DNA of 64,000 nucleotides from Blastobasis lacticolella (lineage: Eukaryota > Arthropoda > Insecta > Lepidoptera > Blastobasidae). Each line of letters opens with the position of its first letter. Position 1 is the first letter of the stretch. The notes beneath the pieces are model-generated. The model did no database searches and was not told the DNA's origin. It worked only from the letters and a program-made list of their open reading frames with translations. Of the stretch, positions 33,060-45,330 are shown in pieces. The position numbers and the translations under genes are program-made. The stretch is from the NCBI GenBank assembly GCA_905147135.1, contig LR990067.1:5332001-5396000 (forward strand). Direction: 5' to 3'.

Positions 33060-33262
33060 TCACTACATAGTATAAAACAAAGTCGCTTTCTCTGTCCCTA
33101 TGTCCCTTTGTATGCTTAAATCTTTGAAACTACGCAACGGATTTTGATGCGGGTTTCAACAGCAGATAGAGTGATTCAAGAGGAAGGTTTATAAGCAAGT
33201 AGAAAGAGGGTAGGTAGGAGTAAAGTAGGTGTACGCGAACGAAGTCGCGCCGGGTACACTAG
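33060..33262 (+). mobile_element. Non-autonomous Helitron (203 bp)
   Basis: Starts TCACTACATAG after an A and ends gggtacaCTAG before a T, with no target duplication, as Helitrons do. A hairpin near the 3' end is formed by gtgtac (about 33229) and gtacac (about 33254), with inner gcga/tcgc. The interior (ctacgcaacggattttgatg) is of the kind common in moth genomes. Units A and B have an empty site at the corresponding positions (3028 and 10148), so insertion followed the duplication. Confidence 0.8.
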
Positions 33263-33699
33263 TTTATTATATTTATGATAATGGTATAGGTACTTACATG
33301 TATCGAATACTTATTACAAAACGAGAATGTGGTGTCTAATCCTAAAATATAAATCGCCTTGAATTCTTATGTTATTATGATGTGTTAGTATCGGTAGTAT
33401 TTTTGTACGATAAGAATTGATCAAGTTCTGTTTTATTTATATGAGCTTAAGGTTTATTTTTGTAAACCTCTATCATACGTGTCGTTGTTAACTACCTTAT
33501 TATATAACTAGGTAATGGGGGTAAAAGTGATAAGAAGATGACTTACTATATATTAAGTATGTATTTTGTTAATAACTCTGTTTTAATTGTATGTATTGTA
33601 TTACATATTGGAAAATAATTATTACACATTAAAAATGTAAAAGTATTGCATGTCACAACATGAAAAGTTTAATAAAAAATACAGAAATGCAATGTCAAA

Positions 33700-33755
33700 T
33701 TCAAATGCATAAGCCGAAAATAACAAACACGAGATATTAGCCATAGTGCCTTTAT
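33700..33755 (+). pseudogene. Short F-box relic in the 3' flank of copy 3
   Basis: Third occurrence of the ~45-base scrap seen at 3468 and 10593: gccgaaaataacaaacacga then gatattagccatagtgcc. Confidence 0.6.
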
Positions 33756-34201
33756 ATAATAATCAATTAAATGATTAGATTAAATTAGTATTAAAGGTCA
33801 ATCATAACATAAATTATCAATTAAATTATTAAATTACTTACAATGAAATTAATTACAATTTCAAATGTCAACTTATAAAAACATTTACGTACTATAATAG
33901 CAATATGCTGGTATAAGTTAATATTATTACATCTGGGTAAAATTATACTTTCGAAATATTATTTGTACTATAGAAAACAAATTAAACAATAAATGCCAAC
34001 AATTAAATGAATGTCATTGGCCATTCAGTGTGGCGAAGCGGCCACCGTTATGGGTACCTTAGCACGTGGTGCTTTTTTAGTAATTTGGTGGTATGTATTA
34101 TTTGTGTTGTAAATATTTAGAATTAAAGTTTTATTCCTTTAAACTGTTTGTTATCCTATTTACCCTTGACTATGAGGTAATCGTTGAAATGTATTGTTTA
34201 A

Positions 34202-37200
34202 CTAGCTGACCCGACAGACTTCGTCCTGTCAAAAAGATTTGTAATGTAGCAGTTTTTGTGCCTACGTATTTTAAAAAATTCTCCTGAACAGAACCGTCAC
34301 CCTGGTGATAGGGCGTTGTGAATAAAAAATAATTAAATAAAACATATATAAGGATTTCAAAGTAAGTAATCGCTTTATTGTTAATCATGTGAATCATAAT
34401 TATTATTATTATCATTGTAGTGCTTTGTGGTATACGATGTTTTTTGTTTGATTACCTGGCGCATAGATAAACAAATCTGATGGTTTTCCAACACGGGAAC
34501 AGGCAACATACAATTGACCATGTGAGAAACATGGGTTTTCTAGATTAATACCACAAACACTTAATGATTGCCCCTGGGACTTGTTTATAGTCATAGCAAA
34601 AGCAAGCCGCACTGGAAACTGTAGTCGTTTAAACTCAAATGGCACATCAGTCGGAATCATTGGGATGCGCGGTATGAGAACATCTTCTCCTTTATACTTT
34701 CCTTTGAGTATAGTTGCTTCTATCACATTGTTTAGTAATTTTTTTATCGCTAACCGTGTACCGTTGCAAAGACGCGGTTGGTTGATATTTCGCAACATTA
34801 TAACCACCGATCCAACCTTTAATTGAAGATTGTGAGGTGGCAATCCTGGCAAATCCAGCGAGTTTAAAAATTCCGGTGGATAGTTGACTACATCATCTTG
34901 ATTAGTAGCCGAATCAACTGATTTATATATCCTCAATTCGCCTGTAATTTGTTCTTGAATTTTGAAATTTAATTCATTTACATCTATGTTTTTTGCAGCC
35001 AGTATAGCTCGTTCGCTCAACCAATCATGGTTTCTGTAATTTTGAGAAACATCTGGAAACACCTTCTGAATAAGTTCATCTTTTGATCGAGTTAACTGAC
35101 AAAAACTTTGAGGAAAGTTAATGCAGCCAGTCAACATGTCTATAGGAAATTTGCCATTACCAATGTCAATGAGTTGTTTAGAGAATATGTTTCCAGATTG
35201 GTCATTTTGCAACTCGACACGCATATTCTTGCTTAAATGAAGTACTTTGACATGTTTCCACAAATTGGAGGACTTTAGACATGCATTGAGTTCATCAGCT
35301 GGCGTTGATCGTGGAATCACTGGCAATGTTTGACGAAAATCTCCTGCTAATAAAATCATTGCACCACCAAATCGGTTATTATTGCTCCGTAGATCTTTTA
35401 AGGTTCTGTCTAAAGCCTCCAAAGATTTTTTATGTGCCATCGTGCATTCATCCCAAACAATCAGTTTACATTGCTGCAAAACCTTTGCCATTGCAGAGTT
35501 CTTCGAAACGTTGCAGGTTGGAGTTTCATTGCTTTGCATATTTAATGGCAATTTTAGTGCTGAATGGGCTGTTCGACCACCTTCAAGCAAAGTTGCTGCG
35601 ATTCCCGACGAAGCGAGTGCAAGTGCAATTTTATTTTGTGAGCGAATTGTTGCTAATATTAATGAAATCAAAAAAGTTTTTCCTGTACCACCAGGTGCAT
35701 CTAAGAAGTAAATCCCTCCAGTTTCATCATTTGTTACTTTCATAAGAGTTTCAAATACATACTTCTGTTGTTCATTTAACAGTGGAAGATTTGTTTGAAT
35801 TAATTCTTTCAAAGCGTTGAGATCATACAGTCTTTCTCGATGCAACTCTTGGTTAAAAGCGTCATGCATTGGACGATTGGGCGCGGTCAGGCCTAATTGA
35901 ATTAATAGTTTGTTTGACATTATCAAGCACATGTCCTCAATTGAAATCAATGCTTCATTGTAAATTTCTTCACTGATTTGTATATTTGGATTTCCCATTC
36001 TATTCCGTATTTGATACAAAATATCATCACACATATAATCTTTGTACTTGATCCACAAATCAATTGGGTTTGATGGGAAGCATGTAGATATGATTATAGA
36101 AAACAATGTTCGTATTTGATGAGCGTGTGATGATATTACAGCATCATTGAGAGTTTGATCCCAATGAGCGTCATTTTCAAGCAATTGCAAACGTTGACAG
36201 GCTTCTCTGTAGGATCCACACAATTCACCATCAACAGTTCGTAACTGTTGGAATGATGTTGGGCCACGTACATTGACTAATAGCAGTCGTAAATAAAAAC
36301 ATTCATCATTGCTTGGATGTACTGAATAAATCCGGCCAATCGCATCGGTGGAATATACATCTGTATATCCTGGAACTGGTTTTCCTTGTTTCCGTCGTAT
36401 AAATCTCCTTGAGGATTGATTCCAGGTGTAATATTTTGGCATTTCAGAATATAGCAATGTTTGTGCGAAATCATCGTTTTGGCATGTCTCAAAAAAACTG
36501 GTTAATGTAGTAGATGGTGGCTGAGCAGCTCTTTGTACTGCGTTCTGTGCTGTAAAATACACTCTTTGTCCATTTTCTAAATGCACAGCTAAGTGAACAA
36601 CAGAAGGGTGTCTCTCATGAATAGGAAAAGAAAATATTCGCCAAACTGCTTCATTACTACTGACATAGCGGCCCATTTGGTATTGGGTAACTTCATCATT
36701 GGAATTCTCTGCACCAATTCCAATCACAGCCATATCACTCCCTTTGGTTACATATTTGCAAATGTATTTTATAGATTTCACTGAATGGCAAGATTCAACG
36801 TTGATGTGTGCTTTGAATGTCTTTGATAAAATGGGTGAATATGGAACAATCCAACGATTATCTATTTCAATATCTTGTTGATTTAATTTGACAATTGTTG
36901 ATTTTCCATTGTCTGCTGTCGATCTGCGACGATACAATGGATAACCGTCATTACCAGTAATTGTTTCCGATATTAATGTCCGTGGATATCGTTTTGAACA
37001 TTTACCATCCATCATACACGGTGAATTTTGATTAAGAGTTCCACAGGGACCATGTATCATGTTTTTGATAACTACCTCATGCAATCCAGGATCTACTTGT
37101 ACATTAGGGATTTCAGCTGATATCACTGCATCAACTTCATTTGGCCTTATCTTTTCAACCAACCAAATCAAAATGTGTGCATGTGGCAATCCTCGTTTCT

Positions 37201-39853
37201 GCCACTCCACAGAATACATCCAGCAGCGTGTCTCACCAAACACATTATGTTTTACGATGAAATCCATTAAAGATTTCAACTTTTGTCTAAAGACTCTGGC
37301 TGTAATATCATGACGATCAATGGGTGATTGCCCAGAGAATAACTCCTGCTTGATTTCTATCCATTGCGGATTGCATGTAAATGTGATGAACAAATCTGCT
37401 GTACCATAATGACGAACATACGACATGGCATCTTGAGCATATTCGTGCATATGCCGAGGGCTTCCGATGTATGTTGCTGGAAGAATAGTCATCCGACCGA
37501 CATTCTGTGCATTTCCATCAGTATTAATCGCATCTCGAAGGTGAATATACTCTTCAGATCGGAGTTTGGTTTGATTCAACCTGATGAATGTTAATCTCTC
37601 CGTTTCAATTTTAACATACATGTCAACAACATATTTGTGATATAATCGCCGACATTTCAATATGTGATTATCTTCATTTTCCCGAATCATTAGGCGGTAT
37701 GAATAATAGTTCATTGAACTTACTTTTTTGTTGGTTTCAGAACCTGTAAATAGATTTTGTTTTAATAACATTCAAATATAAAATTAAAATACATAATATA
37801 ATGACTGAGATATTATCGCCATAGCTAAACTAATATTTTAGTTACCTGTAATGGGATTTATCATTTTTATTGAGAAATCGTAGCCATCTTCACCTTGCCA
37901 AAATATAATGGGATATTGCAGTGCATCATATGAGCGGTGTGTTTCCTTTATACGTTGTAATTGATCATTCCGACGATGTAAAACAATATCACGGGATTCC
38001 AAGTTTTCTCCAACTACAACGATAGCAACTTCATCAATAGTTGGTGCATTAAAACGTCTTGTATGTTGACCTGCAGGTGTTTTATCAGCTCTGATTACAA
38101 TTTTGTGATTATCGGATGGCATCAGATCCAGGGCAGTTTTAAACAATATAATCAATTGATTGTGTTGATGAAATAAAGTTTGTAATTGTTCTACAATAGA
38201 CCTCTTTACTAAATTGTTATGTGCACAACGCAGATTAATTTCTTGTGGTGAATTGCCCATAAAATAAATTTGCAGGAATTTGTTGTCGCTATCTGACACT
38301 GGTAACAGTGAACCTGCTCTGTGATATATTTGCCCTTGTATCTGTAAATAAAAAAAAAATATTATGGTGTGGTATAAATTAATGGATTGTCAGTGATCAA
38401 ACTTAAATAATATTTGATCTTAAAAAGTATATATTTAGTTTTAACTAATATCTATCAAATATAATAAAATATAATAAAAGTGTCACTGAAACTGAATCAC
38501 CATATAATATGATGACTAAGTGATATATTTCGTAATGATTAAGAAATTGAAGATTAGTGACACATCTTAACTTTGGTGACAGAAAATTTTGTTCGCTAAA
38601 ATAATTATGAGTAACTGCTATAATACATACCTTGAAAGTTGGCATAAAATTTTCCCGAACTACATTTGTTGCCCCAAATGAAGTCATTTGAAAGCAATTG
38701 TTATATTGTTGGATATGTGTCAAAAAGTGTATAGAATCTGTTCCTATTCCTGAAACCAATGAGTACAATGGTTCTGGTGGTGGATCCAATGGTATCAATT
38801 TCACTTTACCATTTGCGCAACACAATCCATTGGCTTCGTTTTTGTATTTTAATGCCTTACAGTGTGAGCAAACCGAGTTCATAGAACCAATAACAACACA
38901 TTGGTAGTTACTGTAGTCAATTGACACATCGTAACTGAAAGCAGCTCGATTCAAACTTGCGCGATTATTAGTTGAATGTCGCGCTCGCGCTTCACGCGTT
39001 TGTGATATCCGAATTCTTTCACGTTCATTTCCGTCGTCACGTTCTTGTGCAGTACGATTAGATCGGTAATTAGCTTGGTTTGTAGCATTTCTGGTTCTTC
39101 TACCTAAATTGCTTCGTCTTATAGGAGGCATATCAAATATAAATTATTTTTTCACTAATCACGAACTAAACAAACACTAACTAACTAAACACTCTGCACA
39201 AAACACGATATACGAATTTGTTTCGTGTATCAGTTGACAAAAGCAAACTCAGTAGATTAGGTAACAGACAACTTTTCTTTTTTTTTTAATTTGATATGAC
39301 TTGAAGTCAAATCCTTTTAAGCCGTACGAATTGTTTTATTTATTTAAAATTTGTATATTAAAAATAATAAAACACTGTTGGTAACGCGATTTTTGTTTGA
39401 CTGATGTAATGACGTGGAAACTGATGCATTTTATCTCGCGTGCCGAAACTAATACAAAAGAAACGCGAGTTTCGGAACGCGACATTAAACTCCTCCAACT
39501 ATGTATTCTGTGCTCCAACGCACACACGCACATTGTTTTGATAGATATGATCTTTGACGTTAGGAACACACCTACATTGCTTAGACAACAGTGAGTGCTT
39601 GTAATTTAATATGAACTTTATACCATAGCAATAAAGCTCAAATTGACTACGTTTTAGTTAGAAATCATTTGTATGGGAAAAAGAAAAGGGCTATTTTTAG
39701 GGTTTTTCCAGCAATAATTCTAATTTTTCTCGCCGTAAAAACCATCCTTGAACTTCAACGAACATTTAAAAAAAAGATTTGGCCAAATTGGTCCAGGCGT
39801 TGTTGAGTTATGCGCTTACCAACACATTTTGCGATTCATTTTTATATTATAGA
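34202..39853 (-). mobile_element. Complete autonomous-looking Helitron (5652 bp)
   Basis: On the minus strand the element begins TCTATAATATAAAAATG (39853) and ends gggtcagCTAG (34202). It is inserted exactly between A and T of the sequence that reads ttgtttaatatgttttc, uninterrupted, in units A and B (3949 and 11071). No target duplication is present. A short hairpin (gacag-gac-gaa-gt-ctgtc, one bulge) lies 11 bases before the 3' end. It carries one three-exon Rep-helicase gene without stops. About 720 bases upstream of the gene (39132-39853) and 210 downstream are non-coding. Confidence 0.95.
34412..39131 (-). CDS. Helitron Rep-helicase (RepHel), three exons
   Basis: Exons on the minus strand: 39131-38631, 38341-37846 and 37743-34412. 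Both introns have GT-AG ends (donors gtatgt and gtaact; acceptors tttacag) and the joined frame is open for 1442 codons. Exon 1 carries a basic N terminus and a Cys-rich finger (CSHC...CC). Exon 2 starts IQGQIYHRAGSLLP, a hallmark of Helitron proteins. In exon 3 the rolling-circle Rep domain has the HUH motif (PHAHILIW, about residue 520) and the double tyrosine YICKY (~660). The PIF1-type helicase has Walker A GGTGKT (~1017) and further motifs down to NKSQGQSL. The protein nicks and unwinds DNA for rolling-circle transposition. All motifs are intact, so it may be active. Confidence 0.93.
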
Positions 39854-40060
39854 TATGTTTTCTGAGTATTTAGTGACATTCAGCTGCCTTCCATACTTCG
39901 TGGGCGCACAAACTCAATATTCTATCGGATCTCAGTATCTCGGATTTTTGAAAAGCGGAGTGATACAAAAATGGACCTTATTCTATGAGCGATATATTCC
40001 ACTCTGATTTGCTGTCACGCTTTTTGTTTCTGAATTCAGTCACTGAATTTAGGAATGTGT

Positions 40061-41150
40061 AATAAGCGCATTAAGCCTAGATATGAAGGCACTAGGAACG
40101 TATCTGGGATATGAGTTGTTTTGCACAGGTACAGTCTATTTGAGTAGATACGTAGAATAGTTACAACCTATATCTACCACGTGAAAATCACATTTCAGTT
40201 CAATTATCATTGAAATCACAATGCTATCTAGAAATTAAATTATGTAGCAACTAACGTAAGAAATTGGCTTTCAGTTGGTCGGTCATGAACATTGTACAGT
40301 GGCATATTAAATTACCATGTGGGCAACATAGTCCAGGACGGAAGAACGTACTACGGTGCTACTGTCTGTTCGTCTAGCCTCAAAGAACAAAATGGTCATC
40401 CATCCAGTTCCCGGACATTGCGAGCATTGCTTAACCTAGATTATCAGTCTCGCAAGCAAGCTGCCACTTGACTAGTGTTGCCGTCCATCATGTGAACCCT
40501 TAATATCTCTTTATTTTTGTGGAATTGTGTTACAAATAAGCGGGATGGTAAATAAGTACTCAAAACTAGTAAGTAGACCGAATAAAAAATATAAAGAAAG
40601 CTGTATGTATGAACTTACCTACTTTAAATATTAAATTGTAAATAAATTGCTACACGTGGGATTAAAGTAATGTTTCCACGTGGTAAAATCTAAAGCAGGT
40701 ACTGGCTAGCACTTCGTGAGGACAACAGAGAAAACATATAGTAAAGATGACCAATGAATGCAAAGAAGGAAGAAACAATGGTAAAAGGGTATTGCCATTG
40801 TCTGTGCGCTATGCTAGCCGGTACCCGGGGTCCGGGCTGTTTCGCTAGGTAGGCCTACATACTACCACGTGACTAAGACTAAAATCTACCACGTATAAAC
40901 AATATTTTAATACCACACGTGAAATTTGAATTTTGTTTCAAAGCGATTTAGATAGGTACGTAAAATTTAAGTTAATTCTAGTTACGCATTTACTTAGTAC
41001 CGTTTTCTATAAAGATTAAGTAGTGCCTGTTGTGTCAGTTATATTTATGTTATATCTCTGTATTTCTTTATTGTGTGCAATAAATTGTTAAATAAATTAT
41101 TGGTTTATGCGATGGATGACTCTTCAACTGCCCCGTGAACACTATAAAAT
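40061..41150 (+). repeat. Unit D: diverged 5' block of the F-box unit
   Basis: More diverged copy of the unit's 5' block: taagcctagatatgaaggca resembles 12170 and 29745, aaaatggtcatccatccagt resembles 7252 and 30110, and gaaacaatggtaaaagggta resembles 7615 and 30440. No gene. It leads into F-box relics at 41155. Confidence 0.7.
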
Positions 41151-41154
41151 ACCA

Positions 41155-41581
41155 TGCTACTAAAAAGCCGCTCCAATTATAAGATTTATGTTATGGCAGT
41201 AAAAAAATAACGCAAAACATTTATTATTAGATTTCCAGTATAAGAAATTGACCCCGACAACAATGTTTCAAGGACTGTCAAGATTCAGCTTCTGTCTGAG
41301 CAATCCCGACGTCAATAGGCAGATTTAAAAAATACAGTATGACAGGCAATTATTCGCACCTGAAGCGGTTATACAATACGGATCATATACGAGAACATTT
41401 AATTTCACCTGTCACAGAGATTTCCCTGAATCATGGTTGCTCAACGTCGATATAATTGCTTTTGAATACTTTGTGTACAGACATTTCCATAATGAAAAAT
41501 ATAGAAAACTTATGTTGATATACATCGACCATAATTTCATTGTGTCTTTGAAGAGGATGTTTTTCACCGAAGAATGTATTC
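41155..41581 (+). pseudogene. Diverged F-box relic, C-terminal part
   Basis: Readable pieces: a YVMAV region, MFQGLSRFSFCLSNPDVNRQ, then YGSYTRTFNFTCHRDFPESW and LLNVDIIAFEYFVYRHFHNE. These match the second half of the intact protein (FQEFSRFGFYISNPDFNRQ, YGPYMMTFTCDEYFPWAL, LKLNIIPNSV). There is a stop after NRQI and no F-box remains. This is an older paralog line, not a copy of the 1-32 kb genes. Confidence 0.75.
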
Positions 41582-42070
41582 TTCTCCTTCGGTGTCAATC
41601 ATCCTCTCCAATGACGTAACGACATTATCAAATCCCAGATTGACCAGTAGTTTTTGAAATGTTAATCATATATTATTTTAATTTATGTAATCTTTTTCTT
41701 TAGCGTGTAATTTTATAATATTTTTTTGTGTATTTAATTAAGTAGGTTGCTTATTTTAAGGGAACTATTTAAAGATATTAATATATGTACCTAGTGCCCT
41801 GTAACATGAGTATAACAAATACTCATGGGACACCTATTGATAATAGAAGAAAGAAATGTTTATCAAGTTCTTATGATATTATAATGTTTTTTATACCTAA
41901 TTTTTATACGGCAGATCTCATGCATGTGTAATAGTTGTAAATACATCAACCTACCGCATTATTTTTTCTATCATGTTATAATATTTGTTACGAAATGTAA
42001 GATGTTCTGGAGATAGTGAGACTCCATTGTTTTCGTTTTATTTATTTATTTATTTTCTATTTTTTCTTTT
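41330..42070 (+). repeat. Local duplication, copy 1 (partner 45715-46470)
   Basis: The stretch from gtatgacaggcaattattcg to the AT-rich block ending near 42070 is nearly the same as 45740-46470, including tcaatcatcctctccaatga and gtgccctgtaacatgagtat. 41582-42060 holds no gene. Confidence 0.8.
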
Positions 42071-42104
42071 TTCAGATATCAAAATTATAAATTTGTTAAT
42101 TGAA

Positions 42105-42360
42105 AAAAGTATATGACAGGCAATTATTCGCACCTGAAGCGGTTATACTATACGGATCATATACGAGAACATTTAGTTTCACCTGTCACAGAGTTTTTCC
42201 TGAATCATGGTTGCTCAACGTCGATATCATTGCTTATGAAAACTTTGGGTACAGACATTTCCATAATGAAAAATTTAGAAAACTAATGTTGGTATACATT
42301 GATTATAATGTCGTTACGCCTTTGAAGAGGACATCGAAAAATGAGTTCTTCACATCTCGA
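42105..42360 (+). pseudogene. Diverged F-box relic, C-terminal end
   Basis: An open stretch encodes YDRQLFAPEAVILYGSYTRT, FSFTCHRVFPESWLLNVDII, then GYRHFHNEKFRKLMLVYIDY. It matches the C-terminal third of the family. There is no 5' part; the next relic starts 20 bases before this one's frame closes. Confidence 0.75.
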
Positions 42361-42765
42361 AGTATCAAATATAATAAATGATCTTTCCAAAGAAATCTTT
42401 CGTAACATATTGAATCACTTATCTTTCAATGACATCGTAAAGTGTGTGTTTAGTGGAAGAACCTTGTAGAAAGGTTAGGCAAGTATTTTTAGATGAAGAT
42501 GCATTCCCAGTAGTGCCCGTACGTGTTTTGAAACAGTCAGCGGACATCGGGTCTGTCGGGGTGCCAGCTGTACCATTTCATGCGTAGTTGGGAAGATATA
42601 AATGAATTCGAAAACTCCTCCCGCGCACAACATATGCCAGATGAAGAGATAGGTACAGCATGCTTTCTAGAAAATAGTATAACATGCTATCCGATACGGC
42701 ATCTGCTACGAGGCCGTTGTTGTAATTACGTGCATTGAAACCTCTTTCGGAAAACTAATGTTGAT
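42341..42765 (+). pseudogene. Diverged F-box relic, N-terminal half
   Basis: The ATG at 42341 opens MSSSHLEVSNIINDLSKEIF RNILNHLSFNDIVKC, a clear F-box start. A small deletion in the F-box then shifts the frame to a stop at 42467. Further family sequence follows out of frame: a W-Q-L-Y region, then HMPDEEIG and NSITCYPIRHLL. Broken by a deletion and stops. Confidence 0.75.
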
Positions 42766-42769
42766 CTAC

Positions 42770-43520
42770 ATTGATCATAATGTCGTTACGTCACCGAAAA
42801 ATGAGTTCTTTACATCTGAAATCATCATATAATAAATGATCTGCCCGAAGAAATGTTTCGCAACGTATTTACTTACTTATATCCCAATGACATCGTGAAC
42901 TACTAAGTGTGTGTCTAAGAAACACAAAGTCGAAGCGCCAGCTGTGACACTTCTTAAGTATTTGGGAAGACATAAATGAATTCCAAGACTCCTCCTACGC
43001 ACAACATATGCCACATGAAGAGATTGGTACATTATATCGTCTAGAAAATAATATAATGTGCTATGCAATACGGCGTCTGCTACGAGGCCGCTGTTTAATA
43101 ACGTGCATTATGAAACCTATTTTTATGATGTCATGTACTGCGAAAAGTAAAAACGCGAATGTTTGAAAAGTAAACACTTTGATTTACATTTTCAAAATTA
43201 TAAGGAAAATGACAATATTATAGTTATAGAATTGATATAATGAGACCGGCACATACTGCCTGTATTTCCTAAATAGTTTGATATGGAATTTACCTATCAA
43301 ATTATAGACAATTTTATGAAGGAGTGTTCGTGGTTTGTGGTAAACGACGACGTGTTCTATCAAATGAAGGAAGACAAAGTAATAATGCTCCACAGACTGA
43401 GAGTTATACAGGAAAATGGAGAAGTACGCTTTGAAAATATTGCATTGACGAAAAGCAACGAGCACGAGATATTGGCTATTGTTCCTTTCGGTACTACCGT
43501 ACACCTGCAACTAAAAATAC
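42770..43520 (+). pseudogene. Diverged F-box relic, nearly full N-terminal and middle part
   Basis: Starts with DLPEEMFRNVFTYLYPNDIV (F-box) and is interrupted by a stop. It continues through YAQHMPHEEIG and a frame-disrupted middle, then regains an open frame at 43283: FTYQIIDNFMKECSWFVVND, DVFYQMKEDKVIMLHRLRVI, QENGEVRFENIALTKSNEHE, ILAIVPFGTTVHL. The match follows residues ~14-265 of the intact protein. Several stops and indels. It joins directly to the next relic at 43516. Confidence 0.78.
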
Positions 43521-45000
43521 GGTCAACGGACATCGGGTCTGTCGATGCGCCAACTGTGCCGTTCCTTACTGCGTTGGGATGACATTAATAAATTCCAAGA
43601 CCTTTCTTATGCACAACATATGCCACACGAAAACATGGGATCAGTTTGTCTTCTAGAAAATATTATAACCTGCTATCCGATATGGCGAAGATGCGACCGT
43701 TGCGATAGAGAGAGTTATGAAACATCTTTTTACGCAGTCGTGTACTTCGATGGGAAGAAACGTGAAATTGTGAATACGAGAGAGATTGGTGTTAATTTTC
43801 ATAATTATAGAGAAAGTGACGATATTATCGTAATCGAAATAATCTAAGGAAATCAGCACACACTGCAAGTATTACCTAAAAGTTTTGATACGGAAAGAAC
43901 CGAGCAAGTTATATTCGATTTTATGGAGGAGTGTTCATGGTAACAATTGATTGGGTGCTCCTTATGCAAAAACGAGCTATACGTGCTATTTTTGGTTTGA
44001 AGCCTACCGACTCATGTAGGTCTCTATTTGCAACACACCGCATTATGACCCACTATTCATTATATATGCTTGAGGTACTTATGTACGTGAGACGTAACAT
44101 AAATATGTACAGGGATATAAACTGTATGAGAAGACATACTCGTAACGCAGGTACTCTGAATGTTCAACCCCGTCGTATGGCACTTGCAGAGAAAAACCCA
44201 CGTATTATTGGTCCCACATTCTACAACAAGCTGCCTGCAGACTTGCAGAGTGAACCGTCTAACGAAGCATTTAGGCGCAGGCTCAGAACCCTTTTATTGG
44301 AAAATCCTTTGTACTCTGTAAATGAGTATTATGATATTATGTCCAAATGAATAATAGTTACAATTGACGTTTTTCATTTAAGTTGACATTATATTGTTAA
44401 TTGTTATTTGGTTGTTATTTCGACATTTTTATTATTTTTATTGTGACATTTGAACTATTTTATTGAATTAATATTATTATATAACATTTGGTTATTATTT
44501 CGACATTTTTATTATTGTAGTATTTATTGTGACATTTGAATTTTGACATTTCCATCATTTTATTATGAAATTCTTAAATTTATTTTTCAATCTATTGATT
44601 TGTTACTTTGATTATTTACTTTGTCATTTTGATTTCTGTAGGTACTTTTGTACAGATTAATAATATTATTATTATGTATCAAATTATTATATTGTATCGC
44701 TAATTATTATTGACGAACCCTAAATGAATGCACATTTTGTCTGTATTTACTGCTAGATATATAAATGTACTTGTGTTTACTTTGGGCAATAAATGAATCT
44801 GAATCTGAATCTGAATCAATGACGTGTATTATCAAACTAAGAAAGACACAGTGATAAAGTTTCACAGACTGAGAGTTTTACAGGAAAATGGAAGAGTGCG
44901 CTTTGAAAATAATGCATTGGTCGAAAGTAACAAACACGAGATATTAGCCATAGTGTCTTTCGGTACTACCGTGCACCTGCTACTATAAAGCCGCTCCAAT
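43516..45000 (+). pseudogene. Diverged F-box relic split by a LINE
   Basis: The first part, 43516-43940, encodes RCANCAVPYCVGMTL-like sequence, then SYAQHMPHENMGSVCLLENI, CYPIWRRCDRCDRESYETSF, YAVVYFDGKKREIVNTREIG and ESDDIIVIEII, followed by a stop. The second part, from 44818, resumes at NDVYYQTKKDTVIKFHRLRV and runs to VSFGTTVHLL. Between them is a LINE insertion. The middle is closer to copies 1-3 than to the other relics here. Confidence 0.8.
43941..44817 (+). mobile_element. 5'-truncated LINE with (TGAATC)n tail
   Basis: Inserted in an F-box relic. It contains the RT C-terminal end (to 44350: LLMQKRAIRAIFGLKPTDSC, then FYNKLPADL), a 460-bp AT-rich 3' UTR with repeated gacatt motifs, and a hexamer tail (gaatct)n up to 44817. 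The RT tail is related to that at 88-798. About 12 bases of the F-box sequence are missing at the site and no target duplication is visible. Confidence 0.8.
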
Positions 45001-45079
45001 TATAAGATTTATGTTATGGCAGTAATAAATAACGCACTGAAATAATTAATAGAAAAAAGTATAAGAATAATTAATAGAA

Positions 45080-45330
45080 AAAAGTATATGACAGGCAATT
45101 ATTCGCACCTAAAGCGGTTATAGTATACGGATCATATACGAGAACATTTAGTTTCACCTGTCACAGAGTTTTTCCTGAATCATGGTTGCTCAACGTCGAT
45201 ATCATTGCTTTTGAAAACTTTGGGTACAGATATTTCCATAATGAAAAATTTAGAAAACTAATGTTGGTATACATTGATTATAATGTCGTTACGCCTTTGA
45301 AGAGGACATCGAAAAATGAGTTCTTCACAT
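45080..45330 (+). pseudogene. Diverged F-box relic, C-terminal end
   Basis: Near-duplicate of 42105-42360: gtatatgacaggcaattatt through cctttgaagaggacatcgaa. It reads the YGSYTRTFSFTCHRVFPESW segment of the family. Part of a local tandem duplication inside the relic cluster. Confidence 0.75.

Larger units (their letters stand above)
29521..40060 (+). repeat. Segmental duplication unit C, split by a Helitron
   Basis: Unit C runs from cgcttctagcgcagggtgg (29524) through the F-box copy 3 region to 34201, then resumes at 39854 (tatgttttctgagtattt) after the Helitron. The stretch 29521-30900 has no gene I can support; an open minus-strand frame at 29518-29757 is not conserved as coding in the other units. 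32519-33059 and 33263-34201 are AT-rich 3' flank as in units A and B. Unit C alone carries the small Helitron at 33060. Confidence 0.83.
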
